The notes under the pieces are model-generated. The model was given only the letters and a program-made list of their open reading frames with translations, was not told the origin of the DNA and ran no database searches. From HGM12669 sp048527645 (GTDB lineage: Bacteria > Bacillota > Clostridia > Oscillospirales > CAG-272), in contig DBGFNI010000084.1 of the NCBI GenBank assembly GCA_048527645.1, forward strand, positions 1-10,644: a DNA stretch of 10,644 nucleotides, in the 5' to 3' direction. The stretch's first letter is position 1. The number at the start of each line of letters is the position of its first letter. Below are positions 1 through 5,634 of this stretch, piece after piece. The position numbers were made by a program, and so were the translations under genes.

Positions 1-1
1 T

Positions 2-169
2 GAGGCAGAACTTGTCCACATGAATAAAGTGTTGGATATGCTGAAATTCAAGTGCTGGTACTATGAGCAGGCAACGCGGTATGGCAGTGAAGATCAGGTA
101 CAGAGCATGATTCCGAACGGATTGCCGGGGGATGTGCGAAGAGCATATGAAAATGCACACCATGATTAA
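2..169 (+). CDS. MerR-family regulator, C-terminal fragment (5' end outside window)
   Basis: Only the last 55 residues are present; the frame is open at the left edge and ends at TAA 167-169. The fragment begins EAELVHMNKVLDMLKFK and continues with CWYYEQA, which looks like the long dimerisation helix of MerR-family transcription factors: a leucine-rich helix followed by K-x-WYYE, then a short tail with a Pro-rich stretch (MIPNGLPGDVRRAYE). MerR proteins are cytoplasmic dimeric DNA-binding activators or repressors. The DNA-binding N-terminus lies outside the window, so the effector cannot be judged. A strong terminator follows about 100 bases downstream, so the gene is probably last in its transcript. 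The family call rests on the helix pattern alone and is moderate. Confidence 0.6.
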   Translation, partial: EAELVHMNKVLDMLKFKCWYYEQATRYGSEDQVQSMIPNGLPGDVRRAYENAHHD

Positions 170-188
170 AAACATATCATGAAAAGAT

Positions 189-232
189 GCACACCCCTCT
201 GAACCTTTACACGAAAGGTCGGTAGGGTGTGC
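189..232 (+). other. Two-tier hairpin between MerR-like gene and its terminator
   Basis: An outer 8-bp perfect stem, GCACACCC (189-196) with GGGTGTGC (225-232), encloses a 6-bp inner stem, ACCTTT (203-208) with AAAGGT (214-219), closed by loop ACACG. No T-tract follows, so this is not itself a terminator. It may protect the 3' end of the mRNA or be the core of a small processed RNA. Its role is unknown. Confidence 0.5.
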
Positions 233-269
233 AGTCCGTATCAAAATTGGTCTTTACTTTCAGAAAAAG

Positions 270-302
270 AAAAGACACGGTTTTTAATCGTGTCTTTTTT
301 TT
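270..302 (+). terminator. Rho-independent terminator downstream of MerR-like gene
   Basis: A perfect 10-bp stem, AAAAGACACG (270-279) with CGTGTCTTTT (289-298), with a 9-base loop runs straight into further T residues up to 302. It ends transcription coming from the MerR-like gene. The structured repeat begins immediately after it. Confidence 0.85.
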
Positions 303-304
303 AG

Positions 305-406
305 TTATATTCGCCTTCGGCGAGTGCTATTGCTTCGCAGTGATATTCGGCTGACGCCGAGTGATATTGCCCTTTTGGCAGTTAATGGGCGAATATAATA
401 TCACTG
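305..406. repeat. Compact multi-hairpin repeat element with 11-bp terminal inverted repeat
   Basis: The ends form a perfect 11-bp inverted repeat, TTATATTCGCC (305-315) and GGCGAATATAA (388-398). Between them lie four small hairpins: CGCC-TTC-GGCG (312-322), TGC-TTC-GCA (331-339), TCGGC-TGAC-GCCGA (347-360) and TGCC-CTTTT-GGCA (368-380). They are separated by a recurring linker, GTGCTATT (324-331), GTGATATT (340-347) and GTGATATT (361-368). The complement of the linker, AATATCAC, occurs at 397-404. The first small hairpin shares its CGCC with the outer stem, so two folds exclude each other. From memory it resembles intergenic MITE-like or palindromic repeats of gut Clostridia, but I cannot verify that. 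The RHH pseudogene on the minus strand reads towards it. Confidence 0.75.
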
Positions 407-479
407 AACCCGTTAGTTTCAATATCAATTCCACCCTACACCTACACCGCCAAAACGCAATAAAAATAAGCTGTGAAAT

Positions 480-637
480 TCATGGCTCTTTTGTTTCTTC
501 TATTCGTGCGATGTGTTGTTTAAGTATAAGATTTATATATTGAGACAGAGATCGTTCGTCTTTTCTGCTTCATTTTTCAATTTTGATAAAATATCGTTGT
601 CGATAGTAATGCTAATCTTTTCTTTTAAGGGTTTCAA
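480..637 (-). pseudogene. Ribbon-helix-helix (Arc/CopG-like) DNA-binding protein, broken by a 1-base deletion
   Basis: On the minus strand a strong ribosome binding site (AAGAGGTG, 644-651 complement) stands 6 bases before a TTG start at 635-637. The frame reads (M)KPLKEKISITIDNDIL, then SKLKNEAEK, and then hits TAA at 533-535 after 34 codons. Moving to the -1 frame at the A4 run (TTTT at 561-564 on the plus strand) restores a continuation, DERSLSQYINLILKQH then IARIEETKEP, ending in TGA at 480-482. Adding one A back gives a 52-residue protein with the full RHH layout: a beta strand (KISITID), helix A (NDILSKLKNEAE), a turn with an R-S-x-S-x-Y-I signature, and helix B. Small RHH proteins bind DNA as dimers, often as autorepressors or antitoxins. 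The simplest reading is a frameshifted pseudogene, though a sequencing error in the homopolymer is possible. Confidence 0.8.
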
Positions 638-728
638 TCTTATCACCTCTTGTAAAAATTATAAGATAAAATACCGAAAAATATTGACAAGTAGTATAAA
701 ATAGTATAAAACAGAAAGGAGTACTATT
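638..728. promoter_or_regulatory. Divergent promoter region with 10-bp tandem repeat (candidate RHH operator)
   Basis: This 91-bp AT-rich gap separates the minus-strand RHH gene from the plus-strand zinc-ribbon gene. TTGACA (684-689) faces right, and its overlapping complement TTGTCA (690-685) faces left, so the -35-like elements are back to back. Rightward -10 candidates are TATAAA at 695-700 and 705-710; the second has only a 15-base spacer from TTGACA, so the exact promoter is uncertain. A perfect tandem repeat of TAGTATAAAA occupies 692-701 and 702-711, one helical turn apart. An inverted partial copy, GTACTA (721-726), lies before the zinc-ribbon start, within the palindrome AGTACT (720-725). 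Repeats at helical spacing are typical of RHH operators, so autoregulation by the neighbouring RHH protein is a reasonable inference. Confidence 0.5.
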
Positions 729-1016
729 ATGACGGTTATTGTAAGATGTCCCAAATGCGGTAGTACTAAGGTGCAATTATCGAATGAATCTAGTAAGCAT
801 GGTTGTTTGTATATGGTTTTGTTTGGTTGGCTGTACTTTATGTGGATAATGTTTAAATGGGTGATTGGTATGATGGTTTTCATCTGCTATGATTGTTGGA
901 TGGCAATAGTACATAAAGCAACAGGAAAGGGTCATGTTTGGCAAGCAAAGAGATGGTTCTCTAATAGAAGAAGGATTTATTACTGCCACGATTGTGGTAA
1001 TAATTTTAGAGCGTAA
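729..1016 (+). CDS. Small membrane protein with split zinc ribbon
   Basis: This 95-residue protein has a good ribosome binding site (AAAGGAG, 7 bases before ATG at 729). The N-terminus carries CPKCG (Cys7, Cys10) and the C-terminus CHDCG (Cys86, Cys89), together a plausible four-cysteine zinc ribbon. Between the two knuckles, residues about 26-61 are strongly hydrophobic (GCLYMVLFGWLYFMWIMF, then IGMMVFICYDCWMAIV) with one Lys at 43. This suggests a membrane hairpin that would bring both knuckles to the same, probably cytoplasmic, face. Cys53 and Cys56 inside the second hydrophobic segment form a further CxxC. The gene is divergent from the RHH pseudogene and shares its intergenic region. I do not recognise a named family and no function can be assigned. 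It is as AT-rich as the surrounding left region. Confidence 0.75.
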   Translation: MTVIVRCPKCGSTKVQLSNESSKHGCLYMVLFGWLYFMWIMFKWVIGMMVFICYDCWMAIVHKATGKGHVWQAKRWFSNRRRIYYCHDCGNNFRA

Positions 1017-1069
1017 AGACTATTCCGGTTTTCACACAGTTCTTTTTTGAACAATTGAGCCACGAAAAA

Positions 1070-1099
1070 CCCTCTTTTGTCTACCAAGACAAGAGAGGG
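1070..1099 (-). terminator. Strong hairpin, terminator on the minus strand (weakly bidirectional)
   Basis: CCCTCTTTTGTCT (1070-1082) pairs with AGACAAGAGAGGG (1087-1099), 13 pairs with one wobble and loop ACCA. On the minus strand the stem is followed directly by TTTTT (1065-1069 complement), a classic terminator. On the plus strand only ATTT follows, so it would end the zinc-ribbon transcript less efficiently. No convincing minus-strand gene lies to its right, so the minus-strand transcript it would terminate is unexplained. Confidence 0.7.
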
Positions 1100-1387
1100 A
1101 TTTCCTTCGTTTATGGGGAAAAATAGCTCGAAATACAGTAAAAACAACGCAAAACAGGGGTTGTAATGGTTGATGAGGCCGTGCCATTCCCAGTTTTTTT
1201 GCATTTCGGACGCAGAAAAAGCACAGTACTTTTGGTTGCTCTTTGCCTAAATGAAGGGTAATGCAGCCGATGTAGAATAAGGATTTGAACCAAATAATCT
1301 TGTCATTACAAAAAGAGCAATGAAAAAGTGCTGGTTTCCCATTGTAACACCTACAAGTTAGGTTCTTAATTAAAATCAAGTTAGATC
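1100..1387. other. Gene-free AT-rich stretch
   Basis: No coding frame with a ribosome binding site and sensible composition is visible on either strand. A minus-strand frame of 159 codons crosses the region (1032-1511) but has no ribosome binding site, runs through the 1070-1099 hairpin and overlaps the start of the next gene. I see no tRNA, rRNA or known riboswitch. Because a minus-strand terminator bounds it on the left, an untranslated minus-strand RNA is possible. Confidence 0.4.
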
Positions 1388-1415
1388 TTGAAAAAGAAGG
1401 AAAAATGTGTATAAT
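1388..1415 (+). promoter_or_regulatory. Sigma-A type promoter for the 1458 gene
   Basis: TTGAAA (1388-1393), a 16-base spacer and a perfect TATAAT (1410-1415) precede the 1458 start by about 42 bases. The -10 box overlaps the possible upstream ATG at 1407, which argues against that longer reading of the gene. Confidence 0.7.
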
Positions 1416-1457
1416 ATAATAGGTGCTTATAAAATTGAAACAAAAAAGAGGTTTTTT

Positions 1458-1997
1458 ATGGATTCGAAAAAAACTATAAAACAATTTGTCGGGCCGAATC
1501 TTGTGCCGCATATTATTTTATTGCTGATTCCTATAATTGGTTGGTTCTTCGGACTTGTTTTGCTGTTTTTTACTACAATTCCTGGAATTATCAGGGTCAA
1601 TAAAGGTATTGCGAAGCTGGAAGCAGCCGGAAAACTGGAGCAGGCAGCTGCTGAGATTAAGTCTGCAACTGCCAAACGATTTGTAAACGGGAAGATTATT
1701 CTCACAGACAACTATATTTTCTGTAAAAACAACGGATTTATATTTACATACGACGAGGTGCAGTGGGCATATCGACACAGATATACCCAAACAGTACTTT
1801 TTATTCCCATCAAGGTCACGGATTCTCTTTATCTTGCAACTGCAACACTCAAGCCCAGAGGAGTTGTTTCTATGGGAAAGGACAAACTGGACGAAATCAA
1901 AAACGCAATTGTGGAAATCTACCGACACAATAATAAGTGCCTTATCGGATATACAAAGGAAAATATAGCCGAATATAAAGCATCATCTGCAAGATAA
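1458..1997 (+). CDS. Membrane-anchored protein of unknown function
   Basis: The protein has 179 residues. ATG 1458 is chosen because AGAGG (1447-1451) stands 6 bases upstream and because an in-frame ATG at 1407 lies inside the promoter. After a short basic N-terminus (MDSKKTIKQFVGPN), residues about 18-46 are hydrophobic (HIILLLIPIIGWFFGLVLLF, then FTTIPGIIRV), long enough for one long or two short membrane segments. A charged Ala/Glu/Lys-rich helix follows (KGIAKLEAAGKLEQAAAEIK). The soluble C-terminal part (about residues 75-165) alternates short beta-like strands (GKIILTDNYIFC, GFIFTYDEVQWAYRHRY, TVLFIPIKV, SLYLATATL) and ends in a helix, reminiscent of bacterial PH-like domains and of DUF6709-type proteins. 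That resemblance is from memory and weak. The gene has its own promoter and terminator and so is monocistronic. Confidence 0.8.
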   Translation: MDSKKTIKQFVGPNLVPHIILLLIPIIGWFFGLVLLFFTTIPGIIRVNKGIAKLEAAGKLEQAAAEIKSATAKRFVNGKIILTDNYIFCKNNGFIFTYDEVQWAYRHRYTQTVLFIPIKVTDSLYLATATLKPRGVVSMGKDKLDEIKNAIVEIYRHNNKCLIGYTKENIAEYKASSAR

Positions 1998-2117
1998 TTT
2001 GTTTGAGTGAAAAACTGATTGTGAAAACTCCGTATACGGTATCCGAAGTTGAGATTGACATACTACTTTTGCTAACCTTTACCTCGTTTCTGCTCCGTTA
2101 GGTTGCTCTTTGGCAGT

Positions 2118-2159
2118 CGAGTGTTCATAACCGTTTGCGTTATGAACACTCGGTTTTTT
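2118..2159 (+). terminator. Rho-independent terminator after the 1458 gene
   Basis: A perfect 14-bp stem, CGAGTGTTCATAAC (2118-2131) with GTTATGAACACTCG (2139-2152), loop CGTTTGC, is followed by G and six T residues (2154-2159). It lies 120 bases after the 1458 gene's stop codon. This is the strongest terminator in the window. Confidence 0.9.
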
Positions 2160-2393
2160 ATGTATCTGATTATTCGAATAAAGCCAAATGTGCTTTTGAT
2201 TTTCTCATACTGGAAGAGCTCTGTGAGTAGACAGAGCCCTTCCCGATTGTGTTTTTTCCATATTTGCGCTCGTTTATGCCGATCCATTAGCCGGTGTATC
2301 TTCCTTTGTCAAAAGCCGATACACCTATGCTTGTTCATGTTCGCCGCGCCACCCGTTGCAGCCGTAAAAACTCCGAAAATCGCCCAGAAGCAC
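2160..2393. other. Gene-free stretch with two inverted repeats
   Basis: No supported coding frame lies here. A hairpin at 2212-2243 pairs GGAAG (2212-2216) with CTTCC (2239-2243) and GCTCTGT (2218-2224) with ACAGAGC (2231-2237), with a single A-C mismatch between the two stems and a GAGTAG loop. A second inverted repeat, GGTGTATC (2293-2300) and GATACACC (2318-2325), has a 17-base centre and ends about 70 bases before the promoter of the 2466 gene. It could be an operator or a weak hairpin. Base composition changes from AT-rich to more balanced across this stretch. Confidence 0.5.
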
Positions 2394-2422
2394 TTTACTT
2401 TCCGCAGAATATTTGCTACAAT
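2394..2422 (+). promoter_or_regulatory. Candidate sigma-A promoter for the PLD-like/DUF218 gene
   Basis: TTTACT (2394-2399), a 17-base spacer and TACAAT (2417-2422) give a plausible promoter about 44 bases before the ATG at 2466. The -35 box is a weaker match than the -10 box. Confidence 0.5.
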
Positions 2423-2465
2423 AAATACAACCCACGAGCGAAATACATAAACAGAAGAGGTCACC

Positions 2466-3827
2466 ATGCATTTCAACATTGATTGGGCACAATCGCTGGT
2501 CAGCATCTGCGAAGGACTGATCGTTGCGCTGATCACATCCGGCATCGCCATACTTTTTACAAAAAAATATTTTAAGCAAATCTTATTTGCCAACAAAATG
2601 AAAAAGTACGGTTTTTCTACATCGGTCACAACCAATGATATCTCCTCCCGCGAATACAAAATGATGTTTGAAAAAGCAAGCAGCATACGGATCATGTATG
2701 TCTCCGCAAACGGTTTTTTCAAAAATCCGCAGCACATCCGGCAAATCGAACAGGCACTCGCGCGGGGCGCAAATATAAAAATTCTGTTGGCAAGAAAGGA
2801 CAATATTTTTCTCAAAGACATTGTCAATCTGGAAGTCGATTCCGCAAACCGCAGCCCGGAAAGCAGCATCGACGAAGAAACCGACCGCGTGCACGAAATA
2901 TTGAGCAAAATACAGGAAAAGTCGTTCGGCGCCAATTTGGAGGTTCGGTATTATTCGTCAGAATACCGGCTGCCCATGACCATCGCAGAATTCCCCGGCA
3001 AAAAATCAGACTATGCCCTGTCATGGCTGAACATCACGCTGCCGCCGTATAAATCCGGAAAGAAATTCTTGCTGCGCGGACGCGAGGAATTCGACTATGA
3101 TGACGCAGACGACGGCAACCTCGTCCTGATGATGATCAAACATTTTGATTCCGTCTGGGAACACAGCAAATGCTGGGAAGACACCGCTCCGGTGTACTGG
3201 CAGAACAAATATGAAGCCGCCATGCAAAACATGCGCCCTGCCGCCGACTGTCACCGCATCCTGATTCAGGCGTCTGCACAGCATCCCTTAAAGGAGGGAC
3301 GGTACCCCGCCTCGGAATTTGAAAAACGTCTCCGGCGCGCCGCCGCACTTTATGCGCAATCCATCGGGGAGGGGAAGGAAGTCAAGATCTATGTTCCGGG
3401 CAGCCGCCACAAGACGGAAACGCAGGAGGATCAGGTTTCCTTAAGTCAGGCGGGAAAAACATTTTTAACGCAGCTCGGCGTCCCCGCATGCGATATTTTC
3501 GGCGACGAAATGAACGAGCAGTACAAAAAAGAGTCCGGCGTGTACAATTCAGCGGATGAATGCTTCGTCAGCGCTGAAATCTACAAAAACGGGAACTTCG
3601 ACAAACTCTACTGCGTCTGTTCCCCGCTCCAGGCACTGAAGGATACGCTGTATTTCCTCGAAAACGGCATTGCGCCGGAAATACTGACCGTTTCCGATAC
3701 CAAACAGTTCCATAACCCTTATGTGGAATCCGCCGAGATTCTGCCGGACATCCTGCACTATGACCATTCCTGGCAGGGCGAAAACTCGTTATACGGAAAG
3801 AAAAGCCGCAAAGAACGCCGACCGTGA
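2466..3827 (+). CDS. Membrane-anchored PLD-like / DUF218 (YdcF-like) fusion protein
   Basis: The protein has 453 residues; AGAGG (2456-2460) stands 5 bases before ATG 2466. Residues about 13-32 form one membrane helix (SICEGLIVALITSGIAILF) followed by KKYFKQ, so the positive-inside rule puts the rest in the cytoplasm. Residues about 70-236 fit the phospholipase-D-like fold used in bacterial conflict and sensor proteins: IRIMYVSANGFF, then HIRQIEQALARGANIKILLA, and a closing FDSVWEHSK. I see no HxKxxxxD catalytic motif, so this domain is probably not an active phosphodiesterase. Residues about 262-412 match the DUF218/YdcF pattern: RILIQAS, EFEKRLRRAAALYAQ, KIYVPGS, a Gly-Val-Pro segment (LGVPACDIF), GVYNSADECFVSAEIY, then KLYCVCSPLQALKDTLYF. 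DUF218 proteins have a Rossmann-like fold and are mostly uncharacterised. The gene stands alone with its own promoter and converges on the M18 peptidase gene. The domain calls are by eye and no function is assigned. Confidence 0.8.
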   Translation: MHFNIDWAQSLVSICEGLIVALITSGIAILFTKKYFKQILFANKMKKYGFSTSVTTNDISSREYKMMFEKASSIRIMYVSANGFFKNPQHIRQIEQALARGANIKILLARKDNIFLKDIVNLEVDSANRSPESSIDEETDRVHEILSKIQEKSFGANLEVRYYSSEYRLPMTIAEFPGKKSDYALSWLNITLPPYKSGKKFLLRGREEFDYDDADDGNLVLMMIKHFDSVWEHSKCWEDTAPVYWQNKYEAAMQNMRPAADCHRILIQASAQHPLKEGRYPASEFEKRLRRAAALYAQSIGEGKEVKIYVPGSRHKTETQEDQVSLSQAGKTFLTQLGVPACDIFGDEMNEQYKKESGVYNSADECFVSAEIYKNGNFDKLYCVCSPLQALKDTLYFLENGIAPEILTVSDTKQFHNPYVESAEILPDILHYDHSWQGENSLYGKKSRKERRP

Positions 3828-3943
3828 TCGTGCGGCAACCCGCCCGCGCTCGATACCAAGCTTTTGGACCCCCATCTCCCCGCTCAATCCCGCCGCAAAG
3901 ACTGGGATGTTTCCGTGCTCGCTGCACCTTTTAATCCATTTCA

Positions 3944-3972
3944 ATTGTACCATAGATTCGTCTGTCCCGCAA
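3944..3972 (-). promoter_or_regulatory. Candidate minus-strand promoter in the convergent gap
   Basis: On the minus strand TTGCGG (3972-3967), a 17-base spacer and TACAAT (3949-3944) occur with an extended -10 TG (reading TATGGTACAAT). A transcript from it would run leftwards, antisense to the 3' end of the PLD-like/DUF218 gene. No clear coding sequence follows, so either a small or antisense RNA or a chance match is possible. Confidence 0.3.
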
Positions 3973-4077
3973 TGACTATGCGCGACGCCGCGTTTCATCT
4001 GTGCACACACTTCATTCTTATTTCGTTCATATTTCCGTTTTATATCCATTCCGCCACCGCTTCTTCATACAAAACAG

Positions 4078-4113
4078 AAAGCAGGAAAGCCAAACATTCG
4101 GCTTTCCTGCTTT
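4078..4113. terminator. Bidirectional terminator between convergent genes
   Basis: A perfect 11-bp GC-rich stem, GCAGGAAAGCC (4081-4091) with GGCTTTCCTGC (4100-4110), extended by AAA/TTT on the flanks, has an 8-base loop. On the plus strand it is followed by TTTTCTTTCT. On the minus strand it is followed by TTTCTGTTTTG. It lies 47 bases past the M18 peptidase stop and downstream of the PLD-like/DUF218 gene, so it can serve both. Confidence 0.9.
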
Positions 4114-4159
4114 TCTTTCTGATCCGTTTTCCGTCAAACCGCGTCGTGCAGATACGCGC

Positions 4160-5581
4160 TCACGCATCAAACGCCTTAACGGCAAGATAAGTTTGGTATA
4201 CATCCAGCTTGGAGACGACCTCCCACGGCGCATGCATCGACAGCACCGCCACACCCGCGTCAATGGTGTCAATGTTATGGTTGGCAATGTATTTTGCCAC
4301 GGTTCCGCCGCCGCCCGCTTCGACCTTTCCAAGTTCCCCGGTCTGCCACAGCACATGATGCTCGGCGAAAAGGCTGCGGATTTTTCCGAAATATTCCGCA
4401 GTCGCATCCGATGTGGAATACTTACCCGCCCCACCGGTGTATTTTGTGATCACAATACCCTGATTGATATACGGCACATTCCGGGTATCGTATACATCCG
4501 CATAGGTCGGATCGAACGCCGCGTTCACATCTGCAGACAGACAGATGGAATTTGCTTTCATCGCCGCCTGATTGGCGCCGGTCGTGCTTGCCATATCACA
4601 AAGAATGTCCAGAAGCAAATCGCACTGCATGCCGCTGACGCCGTCGGAGCCCGTCTCCTCCTTGTCTGCCAGAATGGCGTAAACCGTGCGGTCAGGATGC
4701 TCCGCCTCCAATATGCCGCGCAGCATGGGATACGCACATACTCGGTCATCATGACCGTATGCGCCGATCAGACTGCGGTCCAGCCCCACCTCGCGTGCCT
4801 TAAATGCCGGAACCAGGCAAAGCTCCCCGGTGATAAAGTCCTCTTCCACCACGCCGTACCGCTCGTTGAGCAGCCGGAGGAGATTGAGCTTCACCCGCTC
4901 GCTGACCGTGTCGTCCTCCTCATAGGGCACAGAGCCGAACAGCACATTCAGATTTTCGCCGGGAATTGCGGAGGACATCGGCTGTTCTCCCTGTTTTTTC
5001 CCCAGATGCGGCAGCAGATCGGTGATGTAAAACACCGGGTCATCCTCTGCCTCGCCGATGCTGACATGCACCGTCTCGCCGTTTTGCTTGACCAAGGTGC
5101 CGTGCAGCGAAAGCGGAATCGCCGTCCACTGATATTTCTTGATGCCGCCGTAATACCGTGTTTTCAAAAAGCCCATCCCGCTCTCCTCATAAAGCGGATG
5201 CGGCTTGAGATCAATGCGCGGCGAATCGACATGCGCCGCACTGATGCGCACACCCTCGTCCAGCGGCTTTTCCCCCATCACCCAGATGTGCAGACTTTTA
5301 CCGCGGTTGTTGTAGTACAGCTTGTCGCCCGCCTTGACCTGCATCCCGAAGGTGTACGGCACAAAGCCCGCCTTTTGCGCCATTTCAATCGAAACAGCGA
5401 CCACCTCACGCTCGGTTTTCCCGGCGTTTAAAAACGCCATGTACTCTTTTGCAAATCGGTCTGCCGCCGCCTGCGTCTCACGATCCATCACTTCAAACGC
5501 GCGCTTCGGCTCATAATACAGCTGCTCGTGCAGCGCCTGCCCGCAGCTTTTTTCCTCGTTTTCATCATGCTTTGTAATCAT
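4160..5581 (-). CDS. apeA: M18-family metallo-aminopeptidase
   Basis: The protein has 473 residues, full length for the family (about 430-490). M18 enzymes are cytoplasmic dodecameric peptidases that remove N-terminal, often acidic, residues using two zinc ions. The expected metal and catalytic residues are visible: His117 in SAAHVDSPRIDLKP, Asp278/Asp279 in GAYGHDDRV, Glu308/Glu309 in DKEETGSDG, Asp351 in LSADVN and His450 in MHAPWEV. The ATG at 5581 has a somewhat distant ribosome binding site (AAGGAGAG ending about 11 bases upstream), and I see no better in-frame start. It is the last gene of the minus-strand block, 53 bases after the lytic transglycosylase, and ends before a bidirectional terminator. 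The subtype resembles clostridial 'M18 aminopeptidase 1' (ApeA); the symbol is less certain than the family. Confidence 0.93.
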   Translation of the reverse strand: MITKHDENEEKSCGQALHEQLYYEPKRAFEVMDRETQAAADRFAKEYMAFLNAGKTEREVVAVSIEMAQKAGFVPYTFGMQVKAGDKLYYNNRGKSLHIWVMGEKPLDEGVRISAAHVDSPRIDLKPHPLYEESGMGFLKTRYYGGIKKYQWTAIPLSLHGTLVKQNGETVHVSIGEAEDDPVFYITDLLPHLGKKQGEQPMSSAIPGENLNVLFGSVPYEEDDTVSERVKLNLLRLLNERYGVVEEDFITGELCLVPAFKAREVGLDRSLIGAYGHDDRVCAYPMLRGILEAEHPDRTVYAILADKEETGSDGVSGMQCDLLLDILCDMASTTGANQAAMKANSICLSADVNAAFDPTYADVYDTRNVPYINQGIVITKYTGGAGKYSTSDATAEYFGKIRSLFAEHHVLWQTGELGKVEAGGGGTVAKYIANHNIDTIDAGVAVLSMHAPWEVVSKLDVYQTYLAVKAFDA

Positions 5582-5634
5582 ACTGTATCCACTCTCCTTT
5601 TTGCTATTTCAACGTTTTGTTCCGACTATCTGTA

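Noticed and set aside
305..406. CRISPR array
   Set aside because: The recurring GTGATATT octamers are too short and unevenly spaced (16 and 21 bases), with hairpins rather than unique spacers between them.
533..637. Programmed -1 frameshift as the explanation of the split RHH gene
   Set aside because: There is no classic slippery heptamer and no obvious downstream pseudoknot; a simple one-base deletion in the A-run explains it better.
1039..1052. GTTC-T6-GAAC as a terminator for the zinc-ribbon gene
   Set aside because: The stem has only 4 pairs and the T residues are in the loop, not after the stem.
1407..1457. Upstream ATG for the 1458 gene
   Set aside because: It overlaps the TATAAT box of the promoter and would lie ahead of the likely transcript start.
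1032..1511. 159-codon minus-strand open frame
   Set aside because: It has no ribosome binding site, odd Cys/Phe/Arg-rich composition, runs through the 1070-1099 hairpin and overlaps the promoter and start of the well-supported 1458 gene.
2072..2287. 71-codon minus-strand open frame
   Set aside because: It runs through the perfect 14-bp terminator stem at 2118-2152 and has no ribosome binding site.
3789..4049. 86-codon minus-strand open frame between the convergent genes
   Set aside because: It has no proper ribosome binding site, overlaps the end of the PLD-like/DUF218 gene and shows no recognisable pattern.
4001..5431. 476-codon plus-strand open frame opposite the M18 peptidase
   Set aside because: It is an antisense shadow of a GC-rich gene whose catalytic motifs are all visible on the minus strand.
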